Assembly (NCBI GenBank): GCA_021234155.1
Contig: JAJEKV010000011.1
Location: 17,314,677-17,378,676, forward strand
Direction of reading: 5' to 3'
Origin: Isoetes taiwanensis
Taxonomy: Eukaryota > Streptophyta > Lycopodiopsida > Isoetales > Isoetaceae
DNA length: 64,000 bases
Positions 20,881 to 31,201 of this stretch are shown here, piece after piece. Made by a program: the position numbers and the translations under genes. Within the stretch, counting starts at the first letter, position 1. Each line of letters opens with the position of its first letter. The notes beneath the pieces were generated by a model that saw only the letters and a list, made by a program, of their open reading frames with translations, made no database searches and was not told the DNA's origin.

Positions 20881-22010
20881 GAAATATCGACTGCCAGGTT
20901 AGTCTGCTGGAATATAAATACTTTAAAGCATAGTAAGATATATAATATAGTGGATTTGCCAAAAGACGTAGATATAATTTTCTTTTTGGAAACATGTGAG
21001 CACGAAGAGAGGGGTCTCCCAGACATCTATGGTTTTAAATTATTACATTCTGTATGGAATAATAAAGGATGGAAGCTAAAAGATATCGGTGGCATTGCTT
21101 GTTACGCTAGAAATGAAATCACACATGCAGTGGAGGTGTTGATACATAAATCATCAGCACAGTACATCTGGATTGGATTGCCTGGCAGGAACGGGGCACT
21201 ATATGTGGCTGGTTCCTATTTCCCACCAAGGGAATCACCTATTTATAATAAGGGAAATTTGGATAAAGATGACCCATTCTTTCATTTGGAACAGGACATA
21301 TTAGCATTAAGTTTGACAGGTGAAATTTTGCTATTAGGAGACTTTAATGGTCATACTGGAAATCATCAAGCAGCCTTGGTTAGTCCAGATGGGGAAGCAG
21401 AATGGTTGGAAATGTTGGATAAAGATGAATTAACGACAACTGGATGGAACAGGATATCAGATGACAGAGTGAAATGGCCAACCCCTTAGAGGCATCATGT
21501 CCTGCACCTGTGTAGTGGATTTGATATGGTGATTTTTAATGGCACAGATAGATACCCGGGCTTTGGTAAACGCACTTGCAAAAATGCAAGCGTAGTGGAT
21601 TATATTATTGGGTCAAAGCATGGAGGTGGGGGACACTTTGTGTCAGCGACACATGCTGCTTAGGGGGTGCTTTCCGGAGCTATTTTCTTTGTATTTTTTG
21701 AAAAATATTTTTCTTTTATTTTTTTTATATTTTTCCCTGAAACGCATTCATATTACGCCTTGGAATACAAAATTTCAGCTTCATCAGAGTTATAGAAAAA
21801 AAGATAAAAATAAGTAAAATTTCCCGCATTAGGTGCTTAGGGGGTGCTTGGTTGGCGCAAAAATGCCCCCCCAGCTCCATGCTTTGACCCTATTGCTAAA
21901 CCCTCTTTTGCAGAACATGTTATTAGCTTGTACATCGACGATGAAAATGAAAATTCAGATCATGTACCAGTATTCATTGCGATCCGTGTGCAATGACAGC
22001 GTGTGCAGCA
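20881..22010 (+). pseudogene. LINE-B endonuclease domain (split by a MITE)
   Basis: Apurinic/apyrimidinic-type endonuclease. IFFLETCEHE supplies the catalytic Glu context. DIGGIACYARNEI, YVAGSYFPPRES and ILLLGDFNGHTG (Asp-Asn pair) follow, then after the MITE at 21611-21890 comes DENENSDHVPVFI with the catalytic SDH motif. The MITE and one TATTG duplication account for the break exactly. A frameshift near 21485 is the other lesion. The enzyme nicks target DNA for target-primed reverse transcription. Confidence 0.8.
21611..21890. mobile_element. 280-bp MITE in LINE-B with TATTG target duplication
   Basis: Inverted ends: left GGTCAAAGCATGGAGGTGGG, right CCAGCTCCATGCTTTGACCC. TATTG flanks both sides (21606-21610 and 21891-21895). 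Removing the element and one TATTG restores the LINE endonuclease frame. The interior is T-rich with no ORF, and TGCTTAGGGGGTGCTT-like words occur near both ends. Superfamily not assigned. Confidence 0.85.
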
Positions 22011-23800
22011 GAAGGCTTTGGCCAAGAGCAAATGGGTCTATCTCAATTACAATAAAGCGACTGACTACAGCAAAATGTACAATCGGAAAGTGTCATCTTT
22101 TGTATGGCCTGCCACAATACATGATATGAGTGATGCATTGACCAAGATTTTGCTCGAATCATGTTTTGTATCCCCTCGTCAATGGATGGGACTACCATGT
22201 AACGGCTGGTTTGATACAGAATGTAAGCAGCAGAGGTTAAGAGTCAGAGCAGCATACGGTGTGGATAAGGAACGTGAAAGAAAAGTGTATGTTAAGTTGA
22301 TCAAAAACAAAAAGTGGGCATACCTGCATTGTAAACATAAGAGAATGGTAGAAGAACTGCTGATTGATCCAAAGAAATTTTAGAATAGACTTAAACCCTT
22401 GAAATATAAGGGTAATGGGCTGCAAGTGGATATGCTTATGGCACATGTGCGAAAGCTATATAATGTACCAGGGGTGCAGGCTAAGATGACAGAAGAGACA
22501 TGCAATATGCTTATTTTCACTATAGAGGATGTTCAAGAGGGACTCAAAAGACTAGCTAATGGCAAAGCTGCCGATGCTTATGGCCTGGTGGCCGAAATGC
22601 TTAAATGGGCTGAAGAAGAAACTGCAAATAAACTGGTGGAGATGTTTAATATGGCTTTGAAGGATGGCTTTCCTGTATCATGGCAGGTTAATAGGGTGGT
22701 GCCACTACATAAATCAGGGGATGAATCTATTCCAGGTAATTATCGTACCATTATGGTTGATAGCCTTTATGCGAAACTGTTTGCCTCTATACTCGAGCAG
22801 AAAATAAGCACTTGGACAGAAGACCATAATGCTAGAGCAATAGGGCAGGCAGGTTTTAGACCTAAGAAGTCCACAACCGACCATTTGGTCACTCTTCGTG
22901 CAATGATGGACTCGGCAGTTGGAAAAAAGAAGTCTATGTATGCTGTGTTTGTGGATTTTAGCAAGGCTTTTGACATAGTGAACAGACAAAATTTATGGCA
23001 TAGGTTGGTGGATTTGGATATTCCAAAGGATCTCAGACATGCGGTACACATCCTCTATGAGAAGGTACTTGTGCAGCTATTATCTCCTTTTGTAGAGATA
23101 TGTAATGAAGTGGTGGAAAGCAACATGGGAGTGAAGCACACCCACCCTGTTTGGCCTTTTTATAGACCAGCTTGAGGGGTGGATAAGGGCACATGGAGGT
23201 GATGGTACGCCTTTGCATGGGTATGTGCTTATGCTTCTGTTATATGCTGATGATGTAGTGGGGTTATTGCGGAGCATACAAGGGCTGCAAAGACATTTAG
23301 ATGTGCTTGAAAGATTCTGTAATGCTAAAGGCATGCAGGTGAATTTAGATAAGACCAAAGTTGTGGTTTTTGGAGCGAACAAGATAGACCATGTCCATTT
23401 ATCCTTTAAGGGTAAGCAAGTGGAAGTAGTTGAGAATTATAAATACTTAGGGTTGATTGTGGATAAGAGCCCGGAATCAAGCAGTTGAACATAGAGTGAA
23501 TGCCGGCCTAAAAGCTTTATATGCTATGCAGAGGAAGTGTGTTAATGCTGCTATTTGGAATTTTGAGATGAAACGTATGCTTTATAAAGTCCTGGTACAG
23601 ACAGTGGCGCTTTATGGTTGCGAAGTTTGGGGGCAAGGCCTCGCTAATGATAGCTGGAGAAAGGTAGAAAAGATACAAATTTCTTTTGTTTTTCATACTG
23701 AGCTAGGGACGAAGATGCAAACACCGTACGACATGATACTTGTGGAGTGTGGGATGATATCTTTGGAAGCTGAAGCCCTTTGTAGACTTTTACGCTAGAC
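22011..23800 (+). pseudogene. LINE-B reverse transcriptase
   Basis: Linker then palm and fingers: VPLHKSGDESIPGNYRTIMV, GQAGFRPKKSTTDHLVTL, YAVFVDFSKAFDIVNRQNLW (catalytic FVDFSKAFD), then after a frameshift near 23150 LLYADDVVGLL (YADD), LDKTKVVVFGANKID and YKYLGLIVDK. Coding is open for 258 codons (22399-23175). Frame breaks occur near 23150, 23470 and 23795. There is no RNase H domain. The RT copies element RNA at the nicked chromosomal target. Confidence 0.88.
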
Positions 23801-23929
23801 GTATAAGATCTTATATGGTATGCCAAGCAATAGCCTGCCAAGACTTGCTATGGAGGAAACCAGGGAGAAGGGTTGGTATGCAGATATTGGCAGATGGCTC
23901 GTGAGATGGGGGATGAACATTCAAGATAG

Positions 23930-24459
23930 ATGCACAAAGAGGATATTGAGGGATGGGTTCGAAAGAGCGTCCTCGATAAGTCGTGGAATGTGCTAGCTGT
24001 GAAGAAAGAGTTCTATAGGACTCAGATAAATCCTTCCTTGCAGGCAGCGCATTATCTTATGGAACCGATATCAGTGAAATATAGACAAGCAATTGCTAGA
24101 ATACACTGTGTGCACATCGACTCGGCGTGGAAATTGGGAGATGGGCAGACATAGCTCATAATCTTAGGCATTGTAAGATCTGTGATGAAGGAGTAGTGGA
24201 GGATGAGGCTCATGTCTTACTTTGGTGTCGCACTTATTCTGAGATAAGAGCCAAGCATGGGATTAGTACTGTCTCTCTAGATGGTTTTTTTTGGTATCCA
24301 GGATCATCTATAGGGGGGTGCATTGTTGATATTCTCAACCAGAGAGATGAATGTTTAAGAAAACAAAAGATGGAAGAGGTAGAAATAGAGGAACCCAGTG
24401 TGTTATTCTTGGAAGACGCACTGGATGATTTGTTTTACAATTTTGAGTGTATTTTGTAA
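23930..24459 (+). pseudogene. LINE-B C-terminal domain with zinc finger
   Basis: Downstream of RT: LQAAHYLMEPISVKYRQAIA, then across a frameshift WADIAHNLRHCKICDEGVVE and DEAHVLLWCRTYSEIR. The C-x2-C-x9-H-x4-C finger is intact. It ends EDALDDLFYNFECIL, matching LINE-A EDALEDIFYNVEYVH. The 3' UTR of about 50 bases follows, then (CT)n. Confidence 0.8.
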
Positions 24460-24530
24460 TGTCTCATAGGCTTGTCAGTCTCATAGACGAAGTAACAAAT
24501 TTCATTTCATTTCTCTCTCTCTCTTTCTGC

Positions 24531-25990
24531 TTGCGGGTGTGCGGCTATCTACTCCCAACCATTGTAAAGCCACAGAGATGAAAAGTGGAAGTATTTGTCA
24601 GTATAGGAGCCTTGACTAGAAGGGAAAAAAAAAAAACTATGACTTGCACTATATATCTATCATGAACTTGCAATATCCAAATGGAACTCAATGCTTGACG
24701 GATTTGTATATTACATAAAATACAAAAGCTATTATAGAATAAAACAATGAAAGTTCTATAAAACAATGAAAATTAAACCCATCAAGATACATACGCTAAA
24801 CCTGTCCATTATCGATGGACCTGGATTTTCTTTACACTGCATCTAGAGCCAACAAAAGCGTGTTTACAAATGCGCACCGATATTAATGTACCTAAAGCAC
24901 TTGTTTCACTTTTTATGCATAGCAGCACAAACATTTTGTCACGCCTCAGATTCAAAGATTTTGATTGCAAACTTACCACTGTTCATGTGATGTTCCAAGA
25001 TACAATTACCTATATTATATGCCACGTCACTAGTACATGTTGACTACAACAACATGTACCCGACCCCGACAAAGGGTTGTATAGAGGAAGTTTGATAATC
25101 TAAAGAAGTGGAAACACAATAAAGAAGTGCTCTGTGTTTGTGAAATATTTTGCTTGCCATACCAAAGTTGGAGTATTTGTAAGTACCAGGGATATGAAAG
25201 ACTTTCGAGAGGAATGTTCAAGAGACAGGAAACAGACGATGGGTGCAAGTTACAAATTTGCTCCTACAATTCTATGGAAGAGTCTTCTTGGACGTACCCA
25301 ATCTAAGTTATTTTGACATAGAATTTTGGAACAATTTTGGTAAAGTGTGACATGGGCTTGCTGATGAAATCTCTCCATGAGGTCATGGGTAAATTTTAGT
25401 ATGGGAGAATGTAGCACACCTAGGAGGTTATTAGGTAAGAAATTAACATGAGTATTGACCTTAGGATAGAATAATAAATTAGATGTTAGGAAGGAATAAT
25501 AACATGGAAATTATAGTTATAGATATCAATTTCCTAAGTAGCGAGTGGTGGAGCAAAGAACTTCTCTTTAAAGATAGAGAAGATACTTGAGCAGAGAATA
25601 GTGTAAGATATTGATCCTAGAATAGAGAAGATATTAGGCCATCCTGAACCTTTAAGGTTGAAACAAATTTAATATCTAGATATGTTCTAATTTTAGAAAA
25701 GATAGATAGTATAAAAAAGGGCAAACCTTGAAACGTCATAATGGCAAATACTCATCAGAATAGAGCAATCTTGCGTATTTTGGAAAGCCCACGGATTCTA
25801 GTTTTAGAATTGGAATGGCAGCACTTGTAACTCCTTACGGTTAGGGAGATATCGCAGAAAAGGTGGACAGAGGTCAAACAAGACTATACATGGAAGATTC
25901 TTTGGTAGGCTAACCGAGCTGGAAGCCTTGGAGCCTGTGATGGCTTGTGTTGATTTGCTTGTTGTAATTTTCATGGTGTTTGGAATTCTG
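24531..25990. other. AT-rich intergenic DNA
   Basis: No gene recognised. A purine stretch followed by TGTAGCACACC at 25412 and a TATA-like TAGTATAAAAAAGGGC near 25708 could belong to an old solo LTR, but a matching right terminus was not found. Two adjacent copies of a TAATTTGGCATG-type unit of about 48 bases lie further right at about 26910-27000. Confidence 0.4.
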
Positions 25991-26469
25991 TTGTTGAAGA
26001 ATGCTGCTTGTGGTTCGAGTTCCGATCAAAAGGCCTGTCAAACCAGCAATCCAAAAAGAACCTAATCTTCTGTGCAGGTCTAACTCGACGTTTGGGCAAG
26101 ACTCAGAACAAACCTAAGAGAAGTATTTTCAGCAATCCATTCTATTCTGCTTCATCTTTGCCTAATCCGATCTTGCTTTGCCATTTCGGCCTATCTCTGC
26201 TCTCAATTGACTGATCTCGCTTTGGAGCTGGAGGCTAGTGATGTCGAGGAAGAACTAGGTTGGAGTGCACTTGTTGTCTTGCCTCTGATGCCCATTCATT
26301 CCTGAATTGCTATAAATTCTTCCTCCGATGGCAATTCTTATTGTGTCATCATCTAACGAATCCTGCCATAGGCTTCAAGATCTGTGGTGGTTTGGCTTGT
26401 GTACGTCTCCGCTCCACGTATGTCGACGAGAAAATCCTCCGTATCTCGATTGATGAAGTCGTCGAGGTC

Positions 26470-27260
26470 TGATTGCTACCATAAGAGGGGTAGGAGTTCA
26501 TCCACACGGTATTCCCAGTCTCTGCACTCTACAAGCCTCTCGATGTCGTGGAGGAGGAGATACTCTTGGCCTCCTATGATGATGGGAGCTAAGCTTGTGA
26601 TGCCTAACCCGAGCAGTGGGGCAATCCGCATTATTTGCAAATCAGTGTCAAAGCGGTGAATTTCTTGCTCTGCTTGACGCCAATCTTTGGTGGGGTCTAC
26701 TTCAATAAGATCCTCGATGTCGTCTAGTCCCCTTCTTCAGCCTCTTCTTCCTCTGATTCCGAGAAGTCGTACTCTAGCAGTAGATGGTCTTCTGTCGTAG
26801 TGTCAAGGAATCTTTTCTCCAAGGATTGAATAGAAGGTTCTCTTGGAACAGGAATATGACTAAGGCAGCCGTGTAAGAGAAGTATCTTCTCCTATTTACA
26901 GTCACAGTCACGTAATTTGGCATGCAGGTGGCTTTATTGTCTAGATATTTAGCAATAATTTGGCATGTAGGTGGCTTTATTGTCTAGATATTTAGCAATA
27001 CTTGGTACATGCTTAAGGCAGCTTGAAGGGACGCCTTTGTACAAAGTATCCTATGCAGGGAGGCAGCTCCTGTAGTGTAGGGCCTACTTTTTCATGGAAT
27101 TCTTGCTTAGCTTCCTGGTAGAACCCTTGGCTGCTATTGTAGCTGATACTTCAAATTCCTTTTAAAAAACTGAGGACGGAATCGACATTTACCTCAGCTA
27201 TATGGGGTGTGGCATTGTACCATTGCCTGAATGATGAGGTGGCCATGATGCTATACAAGC
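26470..27260 (-). pseudogene. Element 1 ORF-X homologue
   Basis: The reverse strand gives MATSSFRQWYNATPHIAEVN at about 27245, resembling the ORF-X start of element 2 (MPATNLLAWYEDGEHWDPQV). Further on lie an acidic stretch SESEEEEAEEG, then LDDIEDLIEVDPTKDWRQAE, LLGLGITSLAPIIIGGQEYL and LLHDIERLVECRDW, which parallel element 2 LSGLDALPVVYHQGQEYLLL. Several frame breaks. Function unknown; the conserved core is G-Q-E-Y-L-L-L-x-D-I. Confidence 0.6.
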
Positions 27261-27550
27261 TATGGATTCCTAACAGAAGTATGAGTGCCTCAAGAAGCTG
27301 GAAAATTGGTTGGAACGAGGAGCAAAGTTGTGAGTTGCTGATGAGAGTATACTCACATTTATAGGCAAACCCTAACTGGAAAATCTTAGGGTCTGGGAAA
27401 GTTGTTCTATTTCGGGATATGATCATGTATTTCTCGAGTAATTTGAAGTCATAAACATGAAAAAAAAACTCTCTAATGATCCTATTGCAGCAAAATTGAT
27501 CTAATTTGGAGTTGTTTTGGGCAAGTTGTGGAAGTTCAAATTGTGACTAT

Positions 27551-27617
27551 GCACGGCGTGCGCCACAGGCAAATTCGATATTTTCAAACGTGACCCGGGC
27601 GCACAACATAAGTAGTA
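27551..27617. repeat. Hairpin-ended repeat, copy 1
   Basis: GCACGGCGTGCGCCACAGGC then AAATTCGATATTTTCAAACG, ending in GGGCGCACAAC. It is related to copies at 27730, 30120 and 30331; the ends of the best copies are inverted (CTACTCACG and CGTGAGTAG). Confidence 0.55.
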
Positions 27618-27729
27618 GCGGCCTGTTTGAGTCCTAATTGTTGGCAATTTATTGAAGTAAGGGCATTTTCCTGCTCTACTCGTATCTTCCAGTTTAGGGG
27701 TCGTCTCCTAGTAGAATTGGAGTCAACCA

Positions 27730-27782
27730 CTTACGGCATGCGCCACAGACCAATCCGAGATTATCAAACATGAGTAGTGGGG
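27730..27782. repeat. Hairpin-ended repeat, copy 2 (shortened)
   Basis: TTACGGCATGCGCCACAGAC and CAATCCGAGATTATCAAACA followed by TGAGTAGT. The GTTGGGCGCACGACG part of copies 3 and 4 is missing. Confidence 0.5.
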
Positions 27783-27913
27783 CCTTTTTAGTCATAATTT
27801 AACTGAATTGACTAAAATATAGTCTGCATTCGACTAATCAACGTAGTTATGTTACAACTTAATAAACACCTTATGTATATTCACTCCAAAATTTTATTAC
27901 ACATAATATCAAT

Positions 27914-29923
27914 TTAATCTGTCCTACTTTTGATAAACTTGGCCAAGTGCATGTCCTTGCGTATGCATGTCATCCTCTTGGCATGTAGTGCACAAGCCAG
28001 GGAGTCTTCAAAGTGTTGGACGACTTCTTGCTCTGTAGCTTCTTGCAGAGGGTAAGGACCACATCGTCTGTTTTTTTTATTAAAGGCATTGTATATATTA
28101 ATAATATAATATAATATAAGTACAAAAGATTATGTATGCAGAATATATAAGCGTCCATACAAGAGTCATAGTTTTAAACCAGAAAATAGTGTTCATGGGG
28201 ACATTAATTGTTCTGGAAAAGTTCCATCATTCCTTGCTCACTTATCTTTATCCGTTCGGCCTATACGTCTTGTAATCGAGCGAAAGGCACTATATAGGCA
28301 GTCGCAATTCTGAAACTTGGCCGGATTGAACCGGCCTGTGTGATCCACTGCTTCACAAATCAGAGATCTTCTAACATCCAAATTCTGGATACAGGAGCAG
28401 TCACAATGGCAATGATCTCCATGATACACCATAGGATTGGCTCCAAATTGATCCAGCTACATAGAATTAATCATGAGGTTGATTCGATCCCACTTCAACT
28501 TCTTTTGTCCCAATAGTATATTACCTGAAAATACAGCAGAAGAATTGGTAAGTTAATGAAATACTTCAGTGATCCAATGAATATCATATTTGGACTGTTT
28601 GATCACAGCCCAACGCCATGATTTCTTGATAAAAAATGATTGCATTTCTTGCTTTCCACATCCTCCAAAGCAGAATATGGATTCTCCAATCCCTGGGATT
28701 ATGGAGAAATAAGATGTTAACCAAAGGAGTCCTAGAAAAGTTAGGGATGTTAAATTCATCAGCAGCCAACTCCAGGACCCATTCAGACCAAAGGCAATTT
28801 TTAAAGAGATGATCTTCATCTTCAGCTTCCTGTGTAAACATCTATCACACAGGTTAGAAGCAGCCATATTTAACCTATATCTCTTGGAATTGGTAGCCAG
28901 GGCCTTATGCTAAAGGACCACATCGTCTGTTACCCGCTTGGTTTTGTTGAATTCGTGCAGTATCTCACGAACCCAGCTTGCAAATGCCATGCGAGGTATC
29001 AGCAGGCCATAGCTCCTTTGGAAGTGCCGAATCTCTCTGATAGCACGGGCAAAGATGGAGTTGCGCTTGCACTTCATCGGCTTCTTCGGCGGTTGGGGTT
29101 TATCTGGGGGAGGTTTTAGGGTGTTCTCCTTAGTTGGCTTCCCACCTTCTATATACCTGACCTTGTGCTTCCTGTAGTACTTTGAATACGTGTCATGCAT
29201 TTTCATGTATGCCTTGTATTCCGCCAATTTGCACTTAAACTCGCTATCCTGAGCCAGGGTTTATGCCTCTCGATCGGTCTTGCCTTCCTTCTTGCTATCG
29301 GGATCAGATTAAGCTGGTAAAGGTGGTGGTGTCTCCAGACCTTCTGCATTTGCCTCGTCCCTCCTTGCTCCCGACGGTCTTTTCCCTGCTTCCGTGTGCT
29401 TGGACAGCCCTATAGGCGTCGTTTGACTCAGCGTTGGACGATGATGGTGGTTGGTCAGGCTGCCTCTCGGAGATCTTGATCCTCTTTTTGGGCATGGTCT
29501 TGGTCTTCTTCTTCGAGAGTAGACCCTTGCCCTCTTCTGCCCTCTTCTTCTCCAATTCTTCCTTTTTTGCTCTCAGTTTCTTCTGTTCCCTCTTCTTCTT
29601 TATCCTTCTGAGGCGTTGAGCCTCCTTCTCATCAGGGGTAAGCTTGATCTTCTTGACCGACTCGTCCTCATTTTGCATGCTCCATTTGATCCCCAATCTC
29701 TTGGTCTTATTCTCCTTCTCGCTTCATTTGTTTCTTCATTCTCCTGTTCCTGTTCTCCATCTTGCCCTGTCTCCTGCTCTTCTGTGCCTTCTGGCTGCTC
29801 TTCCACTCTCTTTCGTTTCTTGGCATCCCAAGCTTTTTTTTATGTGGCACGAACTTGGGCGTTTGCTATTTCCTCTTTGGTCATCTTCCTTGCAGTTTGT
29901 TTGGTGTGGGCCATACTTGACAT
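27914..29923 (-). pseudogene. Histone H3-like protein with long charged insert (element 1)
   Basis: On the reverse strand the frame opens MSSM then AHTKQTARKM, eight of the first nine residues of histone H3 (ARTKQTARK), with positions equivalent to K4 and K9 kept and R2 and S10 replaced. A Glu/Lys/Arg-rich, coiled-coil-prone segment of about 230 residues follows (EKEAQRLRRIKKKREQKKLR). The protein ends in an H3 fold: KKPMKCKRNSIFARAIREIR, HFQRSYGLLIPRMAFASWV, REILHEF, TDDVV, then after one frameshift QEATEQEVVQHFEDSLACAL, HAKRMTCIRKDMHLAK and a stop at 27914. These align in order with alphaN, alpha1, alpha2 and alpha3 of H3. Stops at about 29873 and 29243, a shift near 29700 and the L1 insertion at 28073-28912 break it. 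Net length without the insertion is about 383 codons. Confidence 0.85.
28073..28912 (-). mobile_element. 5'-truncated L1-type LINE in the H3-like gene, 19-bp target duplication
   Basis: The flanking 19-base duplication AAGGACCACATCGTCTGTT (28054-28072 and 28913-28931) marks a precise target-primed insertion. The reverse strand encodes the L1 zf-RVT end: EDEDHLFKNCLWSEWVLELA, RDWRIHILLWRMWKARNAII, then CEAVDHTGRFNPAKFQNCDC, parallel to the LINE at 48.7-50.9 kb. The short T run at 28071-28078 is the poly(A) tail on the reverse strand. Confidence 0.88.
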
Positions 29924-30119
29924 TAGTTTTAGCACTTTACTGGCGCCGTAAAAGAGGCTTGCAAGCCGAAGCTTGGCAAAACACAAAGGAAAACACAAAT
30001 GGAGAAATCCAAGGGTTCTATTTACAGGGTTGCTACTGCGAAATTCATGTTATCTAGCTATTTAGATTATAAGTGTTTGATGGCTTCGATTACATGATTG
30101 CCTTAAGGCATGTTCATTC

Positions 30120-30192
30120 CCACTACTCAATGCATGTGCTAGGAGGCAATCCGAGGATTTCGAATGTGTGTTGGGCGCACGACGTGAGTAGT
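30120..30192. repeat. Hairpin-ended repeat, copy 3
   Basis: Begins CCACTACTCAATGCATGTGC, contains GGCAATCCGAGGATTTCGAA, and ends TTGGGCGCACGACGTGAGTA then GT. CTACTCA and TGAGTAG are inverted ends. It lies just upstream of the element 1 H3-like gene. Confidence 0.6.
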
Positions 30193-30330
30193 CACCTTTT
30201 TTGGTCCCTTAACCTATCCTCGTCATTATTTTCTTAGAGTTCTGATAGGTTTCTCTACCTCAGTTTCTGATTTGAAGCTCATTCAACCTATCATATTACA
30301 ATTTAGACCTATCCTTCTTGGTCACTCTGG

Positions 30331-30402
30331 TCCACTACTCACGGTGTGCGCCTGGCGGCAATCCGAGAATTTTGGATGTGTGTTGGACGCACGACGTGGG
30401 CA
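30331..30402. repeat. Hairpin-ended repeat, copy 4
   Basis: Begins CCACTACTCACGGTGTGCGC, contains GGCAATCCGAGAATTTTGGA, and ends TTGGACGCACGACGTGGGCA. It is about 80 percent similar to copy 3 by eye, about 210 bases away. Confidence 0.6.
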
Positions 30403-30614
30403 ATCATAACTTTAATGGCCAAATTTTCTAAGTTCTAATGAAATCCAAGCGTATAATTGCTACATATTCCTAGCTAACTCCTTATACTATGATGGAAAAA
30501 GAAAAGTTTTCTTATCGTTCAAGGTCCATGCTTGGGATTTCAGCTCCAAGACTGAAGATCTACACTATTAGTACTACTAGGAAATGGCCAGTGCTCGATC
30601 TCGCTAAGATCATC

Positions 30615-30626
30615 GCTCTAATCCCA
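30615..30626 (-). promoter_or_regulatory. Primer-binding-site-like sequence of element 1
   Basis: The reverse strand reads TGGGATTAGAGC, ten of twelve matches to the initiator-tRNA-Met primer site TGGTATCAGAGC, one base away from the LTR-like terminus. The spacing is identical to element 2. Confidence 0.65.
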
Positions 30627-30627
30627 T

Positions 30628-31201
30628 TGTGACGTTCCCTGCTCATATACGATGCCCGACCATATAGGAACCAGAAATCCTCTCCTGTCAGCTAAGCAAG
30701 CCAACATGAGGTCGCCCATCTGACGCCAGACTCTTGATGGTGAGCAAGAATCTAATGGGGAAGAATGGACATATTTTTCTAGATTGAAAATTAGAGAGAT
30801 CCAACGGTATCAAATCAATTTAGTCTATGTGGCTATACACGTGGATATGTTAGAATTGCAGCAAAGGTTGTAGAGAGGGTTAGGCAAGCCTGTTAATCAA
30901 TCAATTATTTTGAAGCCCAAGAAATATGCCCACAAATGATGGCCATTCATATTAAGGCCATCAAGCATTTTTTAAACATCTTAATAATTTTAACTATTAG
31001 TATGAACTAGTAACGGGTGCCTGGCGTTGCCGGGCATAAATACAATCCTATATAAACATGTGTATAATGCTTAGCCATATTTCGGAGGGAATAAAGAGAG
31101 GAATGGAAGCAGCAATATACAATGTAAGCTAACATATTGCAAATGTTCACGTAACTATTTCTGCGCCTAATAATCAACACATGCATGCATTACTCGTCAC
31201 A
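30628..31201 (-). repeat. Probable 5' LTR of element 1
   Basis: Starts TGTGACGTTCC (identical to the first 11 bases of the element 2 LTR, here as its reverse-strand end) and ends CGTCACA at 31195-31201, giving seven-base inverted termini. A second copy to confirm it was not found, and length differs from the element 2 LTR. The outer boundary is tentative. Confidence 0.45.

Larger units (their letters stand above)
13080..24530 (+). mobile_element. LINE-B: near full-length LINE, interrupted by a chromovirus and a MITE
   Basis: Starts directly after the (CT)n tail of LINE-A, with the ORF1 ATG only about seven bases in. It carries ORF1, an apurinic-type endonuclease, reverse transcriptase and a C-terminal zinc finger, and ends in CATTTCATTT plus (CT)n at about 24511-24526. 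Subtracting the chromovirus (13642-20102 plus one GGCGG) and the MITE (21611-21890 plus one TATTG) leaves about 4.7 kb. At both junctions the reading frame resumes exactly. The no-RNase-H architecture with a C-x2-C-x9-H-x4-C tail is unlike classical plant L1; the clade is not assigned here. Confidence 0.85.
25991..31201 (-). mobile_element. Element 1: truncated H3-bearing LTR retrotransposon
   Basis: Reverse-strand order: LTR-like segment (30628-31201), primer-site-like sequence (30615-30626), histone-H3-like gene (27914-29923), ORF-X homologue (about 26470-27260). This is the same order as the 5' half of element 2. No gag-pol, polypurine tract or second LTR could be recognised below about 26 kb, so the 3' half seems lost; the lower boundary is approximate. 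An L1-type LINE has inserted into the H3 fold. Assignment rests on gene order, protein similarity to element 2 and the shared LTR terminus TGTGACGTTCC. Confidence 0.7.

Noticed and set aside
25412-25990. Possible solo LTR starting TGTAGCACACC with a TATA-like motif
   Set aside because: No matching terminus, no target duplication and no second copy in the window.
27914-29923. Ordinary processed pseudogene of a host histone H3
   Set aside because: The long charged insert between tail and fold, the position after an LTR-like terminus and primer site, and the matching gene order in element 2 do not fit a simple retrocopy.
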